Part shown: positions 23,318 through 37,300 of the stretch, piece by piece
Numbering within the stretch: the stretch's first letter is position 1
How the letters are laid out: every line of letters starts with the position of its first letter
Origin: Apis mellifera
Taxonomy: Eukaryota > Arthropoda > Insecta > Hymenoptera > Apidae
Assembly (NCBI RefSeq): GCF_003254395.2
Contig: NC_037639.1
Span: 3,018,501 to 3,082,500, forward strand
Direction: 5' to 3'
Length of the DNA stretch: 64,000 nucleotides
The notes under the pieces: model-generated
The model's input: only the letters and a program-made list of their open reading frames with translations
Told to the model about the DNA's origin: nothing
Database searches by the model: none
Program-made: the position numbers and the translations under genes

Positions 23318-26300
23318 AAACGCGAAAATGGGCTGCTTGCTTCTAACTACACGAGGCACGATTGCAACGTGTCAGCCGTATTAAAGCAAAAAAGAAAAAA
23401 ACGGGCACATCATTAGAAAAAGATTATACATTCGCGGGGTCACCGGTACACTTGACTCCATTACTCATTTTCCATTTCAACCATATCACAAGATTCGGCC
23501 TTCGTTTAATGAATCAAGGCCCTCGAACGTGTTTCTGATATCATTTATTCGAGCATTTCTGCATATTTGCCGGCGGCACGCACGTGTTTCGTGTGCAAAT
23601 CTTTGTATGGTGAATAAATTGGCGGCACGCTCTCAGATACCAAGCGTGATTAGGCGACATTGTAATTTCGTGAAAATATCTCGAAGACTCTTTATGTTTG
23701 TTATCGTTGGTAACATCAAAGATATATGGTAAAATTTGCTCGTTATTTCGTTTTTATTTATATTAACGAGTACTTCTTTTTTTTTTTATTGTCGTTCAAT
23801 TGATGATTGATATACTAGTTATTTTTTATGGTAATTCTTATCTTTAGGAGAGGCATTACAATTTTAATCAATCTTTTGGTATCGTGAGATCTGTGTAAAA
23901 CGTTGAAACAGCGAAGAGAATAAATTTCAAGAGCGATAATACTATAATAATATTATGTGAAATGTAATAAATATTGGAACAAATGAGTTAATAATTAATA
24001 ATTTATTTTGTTATTGTAATTAAATATATTGCCACTATATATCATGTTATAAAATACTTTTATAATATGAATAAATAATATCGAAGATTTTTTAATATTG
24101 AATTTTTTCTAAAAATACATTTATCATAAAGTGCTTTCAATATTTACAATTTACAATTTAATTATGTGTCACTTTTATTTGTATATTATTCACTATTCAA
24201 AGGCCATTCAATGGTTAAGGCTGTATTCAATGATCCAACAGTAATACAATGAAACTTGTGTTGCAAATTTAATATCATATTTATCATTATAATTTATCGA
24301 ATATAATACAAAAGATGTATCAATAAAATAAAATATAAGAAAGAACATTTTAAATCAATTAATTTCAATATGCTTTAAAAACAATCTTTTATACAATCTG
24401 TCTAAAAAATTTGAACAGTGGTCATGATATAAGAGGAATTCATTAATTTGAAATCTCTCTTCACTTAAAAATATAAAAATTCTTTGAAATATTACTCGAG
24501 CTATTATTATTGCACGTCATCTACTCTACTAGCTATTAAATAGAGAGGCAAATGGATTGATTCTTAAAAAAGTTCTTTCAACGATCGACTTTTCGCGTAT
24601 TCTAATACAATTGAAAGTTGGACGACGTTAGATCGAACTTAGGGATCGAAAATGGATACAAGTTTTGATTACTTTAAGACCGGTTAGCAGCTTTCTTCCA
24701 CGGCGTTAAATTCGATTTCTGCCTTACTCGGATGGTAAGGAAGAGGCCATATCGGTAATGCAGCGGAGAGGTCGATACAATTATATAAACTCGAAAACGA
24801 ACAAGAATGGAAAACGACATTACGCGATGTGCGCGAAAGAAACGAAAGAGCTTTATGAAAACTTTATATTATTGTCTAATTCAAACTCACGGACTTTATT
24901 TCAATCGTGTCAGTTAATAAGAAAGTCGCATTGCCGAAGTTGGTAATGCTAATGCGACATGGAGGTTAGGTTTAACTGCGTGAACAATGTACTAATCAAT
25001 CATCAGCGACGTAATCGTAATAAGCTGACATTTAATAGCGACAATAGGAAGGGGGCTTTTATTGCGGCCAGAAATGGGGCAATAAAAATGTACAAGGGGG
25101 CGAAACAGGGCGAGACCCTTCGCTAAAAACGGCTTTGCAGTCTGACCTAATACGAATTATAATAGGATTAGCCAGAGATAACGGTACAGTTACTCGCTAT
25201 TGCGTGAGTTCACAAGCATATAATTATGATTGCGTTGAGATGCTAATGGTGTATTGTTTCGGTTAACGGAAACAACGGGTTACGTTATTATTCCAACCGT
25301 GTTTGGTTAAATTATCTTATGTTAATTCAATGAAATCATGTTTAGGGACGATTTCAATTCAGGAATTATGTCTGTCGACCATCTTCCGGCGTGGATGAGG
25401 GAAAATATCGTTTCTGCCGATAGTTTGACGCTTGAAATACGGAACATAAACTATGAACGGGTTGTAGGTGGCCCGATAGATTCAAAATTATTAGTCTACT
25501 GGATCAAAAATGAAGGAAAATCGCAAGGGTTAAGCGAAACATATAATAATTGTTTTATTATTTAATTTTTTGTGTAATTTGTATTTTTGAATAGATATAG
25601 GATTGAGAAATAGATATAAACTTTTTCAAATTTTTTGATACAAGAACAAAGGAAAAGTCTTATATATTCTATTATTTAATTTAATATAAATAAAAATTTT
25701 CAATCTTTCGAAGTTAAGTTGCTTTTTTAATGAAATAACTTTTTTTTATATATATAGAATGTTAATATATTAGCGAAATATTTTGAATGATCGATTACAG
25801 AGGTCAAAATAAATATAAAGTTGGTATAGAAAAATATTATTTATTAAGTTATATTTATAAGTTATATTTATAAGTTCATATGTTAATGAAGAGCTAAATT
25901 AAACTTGTTCCACTTTATTTCCATTTGCTATTTTATTTTGTATCTATCTCGCTTTATTTAATCTAATTTAATAATAAAAAAGCCATAATAGATATTTTAG
26001 TATATCAACTTTTATATTTATCTTAAATTTAAGAATCTTTAGATTCTCCAAAAATGTTTCATAAATATAATATTAACAATAAAATAAATATATTTTAACA
26101 GAAATATTATTTTTGATAAAAATAACTTTTATTCTCTAGAAAAGTTATGAATAATAAAATACACTAAAATTCCTTTTACATGATTCACTTCACACAATAA
26201 GAGCTCATATTAAGAATTCATATTCACGTTCATATTTAAGCATTCCATGAAATCTTTTATGTATACATATGTATACATCTTAGACATTCATATACTGCGA

Positions 26301-29300
26301 ATACAAATAAAACAATGATAATAATTCATATAATAACAATTCGGTATCTAAATTTTAAATAACTAAACACTACAAAAATTTCGATCATACAAATAAAGTT
26401 AATAAAATTCTGATTTAATATTGTATCTCATATAATTGTTAATTCTTTTTGTTAAAAATACTTCAACTAATTCAATCCATTAACAATTTATGATTTTCAC
26501 GTGTTATACGTGTATTTGTATGTTAGATTACACATATAAAATCTCTATATAAAATCTCTACTAATATCATCATAAAATCATATAGTTAAATATAATAATC
26601 CATAAATTACTAGAGATAACAGATCGGTAATTAATCAGAATAAAAATAATAAGTGAGAGAGATTGTACGAACTTGGATTGCTTATATCGCAAACAACAAC
26701 AGTATTAATCTCATCGGGCGAAATTACCATAAATACAATATCGGAGTGTCATCGGGATTTTATCCTATCGTCATTGTTTTTTTGTATATAGATACTTTTA
26801 ATCGCGCATTTCATGCAATTTATCGTCTCCGCGAGATTTATGGTGCACGCTTTTATCACAGTCAGAAGTTAATGAAAAGAGCGATAAAATTTTAAAGATA
26901 ATTAAGAAGTTTCCAATGTGATTGCATACTTTGGAAAGCAACGGCATACTTCATAAAATAACAATTTCCATTTAATAAAACGAAATTTACGAGAAGCATT
27001 AATTTATACAGTTTTTAACAATCTAATCTTGAAGAGAAAAATATATAATTGTTAATTGTTTAAAATTTTTAAAACGATTAATATCGAGTAATTATATAAT
27101 TAGATTTATATATATTATTACATTATGGGCAAATAGATACGTCAAATATTTAATAAGTTTTTAATGGTTTACGTGAATGATAAACGAGCACAATTTGATA
27201 ATAATTTTACTATTGTGGTGTATCATTATCGATACATTAATTTTACTTTAATTTATTTATTATGATTAGTTATTACTAGTATGAGATTAATGTAATATTA
27301 TTACAACTTTATTAAATATCTTGTTTTTTTTGTTTATTTATTTTTTTGTATTATATTTTATCTGAATATTTAATAAATTAGCTTTTTATTTTCTGCTACA
27401 TCTTTTATACATTTTATGTGACGTGATTACTAATCCTCATTAAATATTCAGAATTTAATTTATTGTATATATCAATTAGATTATATACTTGTTTATAGAG
27501 AAAAAAATTCTAAAAATCAAAATGATTTCAAATAAAATATCATAATAAAGTATAAAGTATATATTTCCTACAAGAGAAACAAAAAGTTTCCAATTCATCT
27601 CTAAAATTCCAAACTTATTCAAAAAGAAAAAAAGATTATTACGATGACCAAAACCTATCTATAAACGCATCGCCTGATTTCAATCAAGATCAAAATCCTT
27701 CGAAACAACCGACTACTAATTACTCCAAATCATTTCCGCACGTCGATCACCGATCACAACACCGCCAAGGACGTAATGCTGATTAATCGAGCAAATGGTC
27801 CAGATCCAACAAGGAATCCAAATCCAACGTGAACTGCTCTGAGAATAAAATACCGTCGATAAAAAGAAAACAGAAATCTCATAAACACGTAACAATAACT
27901 TAAACAATAATGTAAACTCATTCGTCAAGGAAGAGACAAAGGAAAAGGCCTGAAGGATGCAGCATCCCTTTTTCTTGGCGCTCGAATCGACAGGTTCTCG
28001 TCTTAATCGTGACCTGTTATGGGCGACTAATTGCGGTCAGATAACAACCGCCGAGAACACGTCAGACGTCTCGACTTATCGCTCGCACTAATCATACCAG
28101 TAACGGGAGAGGGGAAAGGGGAGAAGGGGAGTGAAAGGGTTGGACCGAAGGGTTGGCTGCGAGCTCGGGAGAGGGATAACGTCATGCGTACCGCCGCTTT
28201 CGGGGCGAACACGTCAGATTTAACTGGATGTAATTAGCGATTACAAATTACCCTTTTGTCCATTAGCGCGGCCGCGATACGTGCGCCAGATTTGCGCTGC
28301 CGCCCCTGCAAATGGATATGCACACGGGGGTTCCTGCAACCGTCTCTCTTTCTATTTTGCACACAGGTTGCATTTTTGAAGGATCGATTATATAGGGATT
28401 TAAAAATATCATCGGTTCGAGCTCATTTATTGGATTGTAAGGAATTTGTATCGATTTTTGTTTTAGCCTCCATTAGAATCGATAAAAGGTGTTCTTATGA
28501 ATATATCGATATATAGAAGGATAAAGAATTTAAAGACGGTGAGAATGGTTTAACGGAGATGAAACGGTCTTGCTTTAATTTAAAATTAAATCGTTGTTTA
28601 AAGGAGAAAAATAAGCTTCATTTCCAAGTTACATTTGATTTGCGAAATGAAATCAAAACTCGGGGAACAGTTGTTGTAAGATAAGTTATCACGTGGATTT
28701 TGTGCAACGTAAACGTTCCCCTCCCCCCTCTGTAATGGGAGTAAAGTTACCTCGAAGACGCTTGTTTTCACATGGAACGGAAGTCGGAATTTCATCAAAT
28801 TTAAACTTCTCGGCTTCGATATTTCAAAAGGTTGCACGTGTATAAAATATCATCCATCAAGGCCCACATTCAAGGCCCTATCCGCCTTCAACTTGTATCG
28901 CAATAAAGAGGAATTGAAACACACGTTCGCTGCTCTTTCAGCTTTTACTCGCGCGTTCTGTCCTACTTTTAAACTATTTCGCGAACGCGTTAAATGGTCA
29001 CAGTTTACGGATGAGTTCGTTCGGTTTTCCCAATTTTCTGTTCATCTTTCCTGAAGGAAAAAACGAACAAAAAGGACGAAAAAGAGAAGTATCGGATTTT
29101 AGAACACCGAATTTTACCTACACTCTAGTTTCTAATAAAAGTGTAACACGTATTTTGCGAGTAAAATTCTTGTTCTAAACTACTTCTCGTAACTACATTG
29201 ACATTACATTGATTTTAATTGCGTAAATTTTTATTTTTTTAAGGATGCAAGTTTGAGAATTGCTAATTATATTTATATTTTTTTATTAATTTTTACAATA

Positions 29301-32300
29301 AGACGAAATTTCATATAATTAGAACAAAGAATAAGATAAGAAAGGGATAATATAAATGAAATCAATCATCGACAATATTTAACGCAATTAACTATTAAAG
29401 ATTCGTGATCAAGAATTTTAAAAATTTTAATTCGATCGATGTACGATCTCAATTGGAGTGGGCACTTAATCGACGATTGGATTAACGAGTAAATTAATTA
29501 CGCAATCGTCAATTGAACGTAACGATTAACCGTTAAAATTCTCTTTGTCGTGAAATTAATATTGGAGGCTGCCTTTACATCTATATCATACCATCGATCA
29601 GCTTTAGGTTTTGATCGGTATTCATTTAATAAAATACGCATCGAATAGGATCTTGATTAAAAAACTTACTCGATCGATACTTTTGATCACTCACGCGATA
29701 AAGATTAACAATGTTCGATGTTTACGTGATGATTACTAATTGGCAATTAATTCATAAAAATATACATCTCTCGAAAAAAAGGAAATTCTTGGAATGCGAG
29801 GAATGGAAAAATAACTCGGGTTTTTTTGATATTTCGATTGGTCGAATGTAAAAAATACGTGTATCGGATATCGTCGGTTTTTTTTTTTTTTTTTTTTTTT
29901 TAAGATACTCCTTACAAACGAATTCCGCCAGTTTTGTTTGCATTTCATTTTTTTTTTCCTTTTTTTGTTTTTTTTCCCTCTTTCAAATTTCCCGTCCGAT
30001 CGTTTAAAGCATTCTATAACATCCGGGGTATTTGCCGTGACAAGAGAAATGTCATCGAATCGACGATTTCCCGGGCATGGGATAAAAGTTTTTCAGAAAA
30101 TCGGTTTATCGGGACAATTCGTTGCTATTTGTAGGTTTCCAACATCGAGTCGTGGCAGAAAACTTTCAGGATATCAGCACATCAGAGTGTTGTTTCATTG
30201 GCTTTAAGTGGGAATGTTACGCGTAATGTTTCGATGTATGATACGATATCACACGTGTACAATGATGTATCTTAAATTATATTTTAATTAAAGGGAATAA
30301 AAATTTACGGATGTCAAAATTTTGAAAGAATTCGCATTATTCGATTTTCCTTGACGAAAAAAGAGAATATTAAACGATGATGATGATTACATTTTTTGGT
30401 ACTAAAAAGGGGACTTCTTAAAGTTATATCTACAGTGTAAGATTTGAATATCGTGTATGTAAATTTTTTATTATATATTTCTTATTAAGGAACGAAGTAT
30501 ATAAAGCTTTTCTTCGAAATTACATATCGTCATTCTTCTTTTTAAAATTTCACACTTCAGGGAGGATAATATAAGTTATGAATTTTTGATAAGATTTTCC
30601 CTGAAGACCGAAATTTCCATTTCCATTTCTTTTTTTTTTTTGTTTCAATTTAGAGCAGTATATTAATCTTTTATGCATGGAAGATTTTTTTTGCTAATTA
30701 TTTTTTCATTAAGTTTATCATTTAATGAATCATTTGTAAGTTCATAAACGATTTTTGGCTTTTTTTGAAAAAAATACGTACTTTTTCTTTTTTATTGCTT
30801 ATTTTATATTTGAAATATGCGACGTTCCGTTATAGGAATGCACTAATTTTTATCGAGAGCGGATATATCCTCTCGCTCTTTGTCTCTCCACTTAAAGGAT
30901 TAATTTAATTTAATAAAAAAGAAAAAAAAATAGAATGATAAAAGCATTATATCGATTGAATCAGCCGATATTCATTGATGAATATCGGATAAGACTTTTA
31001 TAACTGGATAAAAATTAATTTTTGTACAAAGATTTTGTGCGTGGAATTCGTTCTTTGTTAAATCTCTTTTGTTCAAAAATTTTAGCAAAACTGTAGTAAA
31101 ACAAAAGCTTTATAATTACATATAATACAATTCTACCCTTGAAATTCGAATAACAGAGTAATATACTTAATTCAATTTTATTGTTCAAATTGATTTTTGA
31201 CATCTACATGGAATCATCCATTATAAACAACATCCACATATTTTTAAACTTACATTTCTTTTTAAAAAAAATAATAAAATAAATCTTTGATAAATCATAA
31301 TATAATTACAAATATATTACTACATGTAATTATCACACTTTGATCATTCTGAATAACATTTTTTCAATATTACCATTCAATGTTCAAATTATTCTCATCA
31401 TCAATACGTCAACGCAATTCATTTGCCTATTTCAATTTTATCGTCATGCTTGTTCATCTTTCGCGGCTATTCCACCTGGTTTTATTCGTTTGGAAATTAG
31501 AGTGAACAGCCCGTATCATCCGAGTTAAATAAAAATCAACGAGGATTCGCGATATAGTCGTATTACGTTTCACCAGGCCCGGTGTTCATTTACACGACCG
31601 GTTTTAATAATTCGCAATCGTCTTCCTTTCACCAGAGATTTGCAAATCCTGTACACTGCAGTGGCCAGTATTTGCAATATGCAGATTTAACCCTTTAAGC
31701 CGGAAGATCGGATAGATCTGCTGCAGCAAGGTAATTGTATGATAAATCAGGCAAATGTATGCTGTACCGTGATTGAAGTGTATCGAGTTTAACAATTCAA
31801 TTTGAGTATTTATATTCTACGTATATCTTTTTTTCTTTTTTTGTATTTTTCGTTTTTTAATCTTTTCATAATATGCACACCGTTGAAAGTGAAATTCAAA
31901 AATTGCAGTGTTGCTATATACATCATGTATATTAGACGTTAAAATATTATAGTCTCTATTTAAAAATAATTTATTAATGTTATTAGTATTGAAAATAAAT
32001 TTGTAGAAGAGACTCTTGTTCAATTTTATTTCAATATTTTTTTATAATCTAGTTAAATATATCACGATGAATAATATTGGATAATCACTTTTTAGGTCTT
32101 TGTATAATTGATAATATTTATAAAAATTATTTATTTCAATTACAGTGGAAAATATATTAGAAATGTTGAATTACTTTGACTGAAAATGTTAAATAAACAT
32201 ACAATATTTTCTTTATATTCGATTTTAAAAATTGTTGAGAAATTGTTAACAAATTTAAAGAATGTGAAAATAAAATTTTTATTTCTTTTCTACTTTTTAT

Positions 32301-33190
32301 AAAAAGTCGGTAAATAATTTAGAGAACGTAAATCTAGTTTTTATATTTTGAATTAAAATTCTTTTTCCGGGAAAATTCGTTAAACAATGTAGAGAACATG
32401 TAATTCTAGTGTTTGATCGATCATTTTTTAAATAAAAAATTTTTTGTTCAATGTGAAATAAAAAATTGCTACATAATTTATATTTAATACGAATGAAAGA
32501 GTAATTTATATATAATTATAGACTATATTTATGACAAAAGAGAAAAGATAAATTATTCATTATTCATTATTCTTTTTTAAAAAATTAATTCAACAAAAGT
32601 TGAAACATCTTTAAAAAAAGAATCTATGAAAAAAATATAGTTTGTATCGTTCAATACTTTTGAATGTTCATCACTGCACCGTTTCGCTTTATTTCAATCA
32701 TCCAATCAAAAATATCACCAGATCGCGTTTCTAGTTTTTAGATTCATTCTTCCTAGCATCGTAGAAACAGCTGGAATTTCATTCCTCTCATAACAACATC
32801 ATGCAACATTGTACTTCTTTTTCCAATTTTGTATATGAAGTTTTCAATTTCGTTCCATGACAAGTTTCGAATTCGCGATTGTTACAACACACCACTACAT
32901 AAATTATCAAATTGTAATTGATAATATACAAATTATCAAATTTTTAACAAGATTTTTTACAGCTTTCATATGTTTTCATATATTTAAAAATTTAAAAATG
33001 ATTTTTCAAGACAAGTAATAATAATATTAATACATATTATTGTAATAAAAAAAAATTATGATATTAAAATTTAAAGTTTATGTTTAAAATTAATATTGAT
33101 TCATTACTATTCAGATAGTGAGTTATTAAATAAGGATAAGTCTTTACATATACATTATACCGCGACAAAATATTACAAATGAAACTTTGA
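23318..33190. other. Gene-free interval with GC-richer blocks
   Basis: AT-rich DNA carries GC-richer islands at about 23320-23720, 24540-25540, 26640-26900, 27900-28360, 28860-29060 and 29980-30240. All ORFs here are short, without domains or splice context. The islands at 24940-25330 and 28020-28260 look like regulatory DNA, with TAAT/ATTA-core sites embedded in GC-richer sequence. A poly-T run at 29879-29902 and a small palindrome GTATACATATGTATAC at 26261-26276 are present. If the LRR first exon lies far upstream, this is intronic. Confidence 0.35.
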
Positions 33191-33195
33191 CTTTT

Positions 33196-34374
33196 CATGT
33201 AAAAAATATAAGAAGAAATTAAAAATTTTGTCATTTGAAAACCCATTCAAGAAATAATGGAAACCATGCCAATGAAGCAAGTTTTTGATTTATCCCGATA
33301 TCTCAATCTGTTGTCGAGATATAAAGATTCAAAGTTTTCATGGAGCGTTTAATGTAGCATAGAAATTATGAATGGTTCAATGACCTACATTTTTTCCTAG
33401 AAATACGTACTACGTTCTTCCAGAAATCGCGTCTGTCACTTGTCTGAAATTTGAGATAGATTAGTGAGACGGGGTGGAAGCGAGAAGTCTAAGTAAGAGA
33501 CAAGGACGGGAATATTAAATGAGCAAAAATTATACTTTTTTTCACAAGACGATATCTCAGGAACCGAAAGTCGTATCGGGATAAATAAAGAAGCGTTTTA
33601 AAGCTCAAAGTTCAACGTTTCTAAGGCTCGTTCATTGATTAACCGGAAATCACTATCTTTGGACTTATAGTAGTTCTTCAAAGTTTTCTTAATTTTAATA
33701 GGGTTTAATCGAGTTTAAGATATATGAATAAAAATTACATTTTCTTTACACAATGATATTTTGGCAGTCAAGAAGTCGTATCATAAATGAGAAAGCGTTT
33801 TAAAGATCAAGTTTCCATGTTTCTTATGGTCATTCTATCTTCGGAGTTATAGCAGCTCAAATTTTTCTAAATTTTAATAGGGTTTTAAATTTAAGATAAA
33901 TGAGTAATAATTACAATTGCTTTATATAATTATATTTTGAGAATTTGAGAAAGTTATATATAAATGAAAAAATGTTTTAAAGGACAAGATTCTACGCTTC
34001 CGTTTATTTTTTGATTGGAAATTATTACCTTCCGAATTATAACAGTTTAAAGTTTTTAATGGAGTTATATAAAGTTTTAAGATAAATTTCGTGATAGATA
34101 CGATATAATAGATATAATAGATAAAAGAAAGTTTTCAGATTTATGTTTATGTGATCTTTCTTCATTTTTAGAAAGAGCAAAATATGATATCAAAGTTTGG
34201 CTATCTTTGAAGCATCTTGTATGTATTTCGATTACAGATTATTCGTAGTCTTGAAAAATGGACAATGAATTGCAATCAATCCAATGAATATCTCTGTTTT
34301 ATTTCCTTGGACAATTACTTTTCTTTCTTTTTTTTTTAAGTTCTCTATATTTAAATTTCAATAAAATTTCACTT
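33196..34374. repeat. Dispersed repeat, copy A (three internal units)
   Basis: It aligns by eye with 44198-45168 in the same orientation, sharing TTTTTGATTTATCCCGATAT, CCTAGAAATACGTACTACGT-type sequence, GCGTCTGTCACTTGTCTGAA and CAGATTTATGTTTATGTGAT-type sequence near the end. Internal units of roughly 165-205 nt begin near 33546, 33749 and 33924, each with a GATAT...GTCGTAT...AAGCGTTTTAAAG theme. The 33275-33335 part resembles the unit start in inverse orientation. No ORF. Family unknown to me. Confidence 0.8.
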
Positions 34375-37300
34375 TTTGAATTGAAATCATTATCTTTGAA
34401 ATTATTATATAATTATATAAATTATATAAAACGATTACATTATATAATCAAATTATTCATGTAGTAGAAATTGATCTAATTCTTCCAGTTATGATTTTTC
34501 GTTTAGAATTTCAAATTCACACATGAAAGGATTTCTTTAAATAAATTTCTTTAAATAAATGTATAATAATAATAAAATAATCCGTTAATAAATTTTGCAA
34601 GCATTACAATTATTTATTTTTAAAATTGATTCGGTATTTATTTTGTTATTTATTTTGTATCAAATATATAAAGATATATTTTCATTTATATTATATCATA
34701 TAAACACATTTATATAACTACAGCAATATTTGGCAGTAATTCAAATAATTAAACATTATTAAAATTTCGTTTGTACAAATGCACTTCACATAAACGGTCT
34801 TTCACTGCTCTCTTGTATTCTTGAATTTTTGCATACATATATAAAAATATAGAAACAATATTCCCGAATCTCTATATTGCAAAATTTTTCAATTTTACTT
34901 GGTTCGAATAGATAAAAATTTTCAAAATATTCGAAAGAGTTAGAAATATCTGACCGTAAGAGATTACGAACAAAACGTATTTAACTTTGAAAATAAATCT
35001 GAAATTAGTTTCAGAGAGACCTGTGACATTTTCTCCTTTCGAGATATTCTTAAAAAGTTGCTGGGAGAAACAGGAGCGTGAAAATGTCAATAAAGGCTTT
35101 CGGGAGCGGTTCCTGAATTTTGTATACGCCCTGCATAAGCCTGGTGCACAGTCGTGGAATGTATACAATGCAGAAACGTTGCTCATACTCTTGACTTGGG
35201 AAACTGGCCAACAATCCCACAATTCTTGTACGAACTTCTTCCGAGCTCACGATATGTAAATTGTTGTATAAAATCAAGAGATTTCATATTCCTCGAAATT
35301 TTCGATACTATTTCATATTTTTTAATATTTCGTAAATTTTGATATATAAACCAAGAAATATATAATAATTTCTTGTTTAAAATTAAAGTGAAGAATGTTT
35401 CGAATTATCGATATAATAGTCATTTCGTAAATGTTAAAAAGAAAAATTATAAATCTTAAAAATTTAATAAAGATTTAAAATAAATCACTCGAGAAAGGAA
35501 TATTATTTTACGAAAAATATATATCTAATCAAATTACATTCTACTGAATAAACCTGATAAATATCGCGGACATTTTAACAGATACTGTAATTAATAGTGG
35601 CATGCAATATAATTGCTAATGAAGTGTTAACCTAACCGGGTCACAAATGATATTAATACTTAAATAGATCGTGATGTAGCAATGTACTGTTAAATGATCA
35701 TAACTGCTGCATGACTGTTATAATACCATTAATGCATTTTCAGTAGTAGTTACGAACGCCTCCCCCCCAATACTGTTATATTAATCACTGCGCATTAATC
35801 GGACAGAAAATTTATAATTCGTGCTCAATAGAACGAAAATAATTAGTCGGTATTAATTATTGTTTCCATTGCCCAAAGAAATAACTTCATTTAAATGTAT
35901 GATAATATCTTCCAATTATTAAAATACGTGATTTATTAAATTTCTATTAAATTGCTAAAACAAGAAATGTTTGTTGAATCATTTTCGAAAATTTCAATAA
36001 AATACCAATGAATTTTAACGTAATTAATAATTTTCGGATAATTAGGAAAAATTTAAAAATAATGTAAGTTATAGTATCGCGGATAAATAATTTAAATTGA
36101 ATAATTCATTTAATTTCATAAAAATTATTTAGTTGTTAGTCGTACCAGTGTTTCTCTCAAGCTAAATATCGCGATCCAATATCGAGCCGTGTTAAATTTT
36201 TATAAACTATCAAGGATTGCTCGAGTTGTTTAATTAATTCCAAAGTGTTTAAAACAAATCCGAATTTAATATAATTTTACTTATTTACATAATAAATAAA
36301 TAAATAAATAAATATATATATTGTATCATATCAGAATTGTATCATAAAATATAAAAGGAACAGTTATAATAATAATAATTCATAAAATTCTTCTATGAGT
36401 TTCAAATCAGTGAAACTTTTATTTTCAGATTTAATCTTTCATTATTTTTAAATTTTGAAAGGATTTGGGAAAAAAATCCTGAATTCTTTATAGAAATAAG
36501 TAAAATATTCAAAAAAATGTTAAAAAAATTTACATTTGGATTGATTTTCAAATACGATTCTTGAAAAAAAAAACCAATGCAACTTTTTCACTTCGCAAGC
36601 ATCATTTTCAATGAAATTGGCTTAGCAAATCTAATAATCTCGTTTAGAGACACGTTCACTTTCAGCATTTATGCATAAAAGAAGGCGGCGAAACGGAGAA
36701 GAGTGATGGAAGGAATAAGCGTCCGCCACGAGGTTTCTTTAATTCAAACGGAAAACATCCGGATGAAAGCGTGTAATTCGGAAACACGGCGAACCGAGGG
36801 TGGCCACTGAATAAGCTACTGCAAATACATATAAGCTTGGATATCCGTTTTCACGCCGAAACGCGAGAGAAGATTAATGGCTCGCTAGTTTTTTGCTTAA
36901 TTTTAAAACGCGATTCACCATCCTTATAAAACCGACAAAAATAATTAACTGGCGACAATTGTGACTCGTGGCTATCCACGAGTGCGATTTATTTAAAAAT
37001 TTTTATAAAGTTTATTCGACCTATTTTCACTTTTTCCATTTTTTTTCTTCTTTTAAGATATATTTTTGTGATATATTGGATAATTGTTATAGAGATTATT
37101 CCAAACATTCATTAAAGTTTTAATAATTTTTCTTGTTGCAATTTGTTGTATAAACATTTGATCTAACGTCTAAAATTTATTTGTTAAATCAAATTTTGTA
37201 TGCTAACGTTTCTATGAATCAATTCAAGATTAATGAACTCGTTTTTTGTCGTCATTTATCGTCAGATATAGTTAAAAAGGATATATTGGTTTTTTTTTTT

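Noticed and set aside
26853..26872. TATCACAGTCAGAAG, resembling the start of miR-2/13/11-type microRNAs
   Set aside because: No hairpin partner was found in the flanking sequence, so the resemblance is limited to about ten bases.
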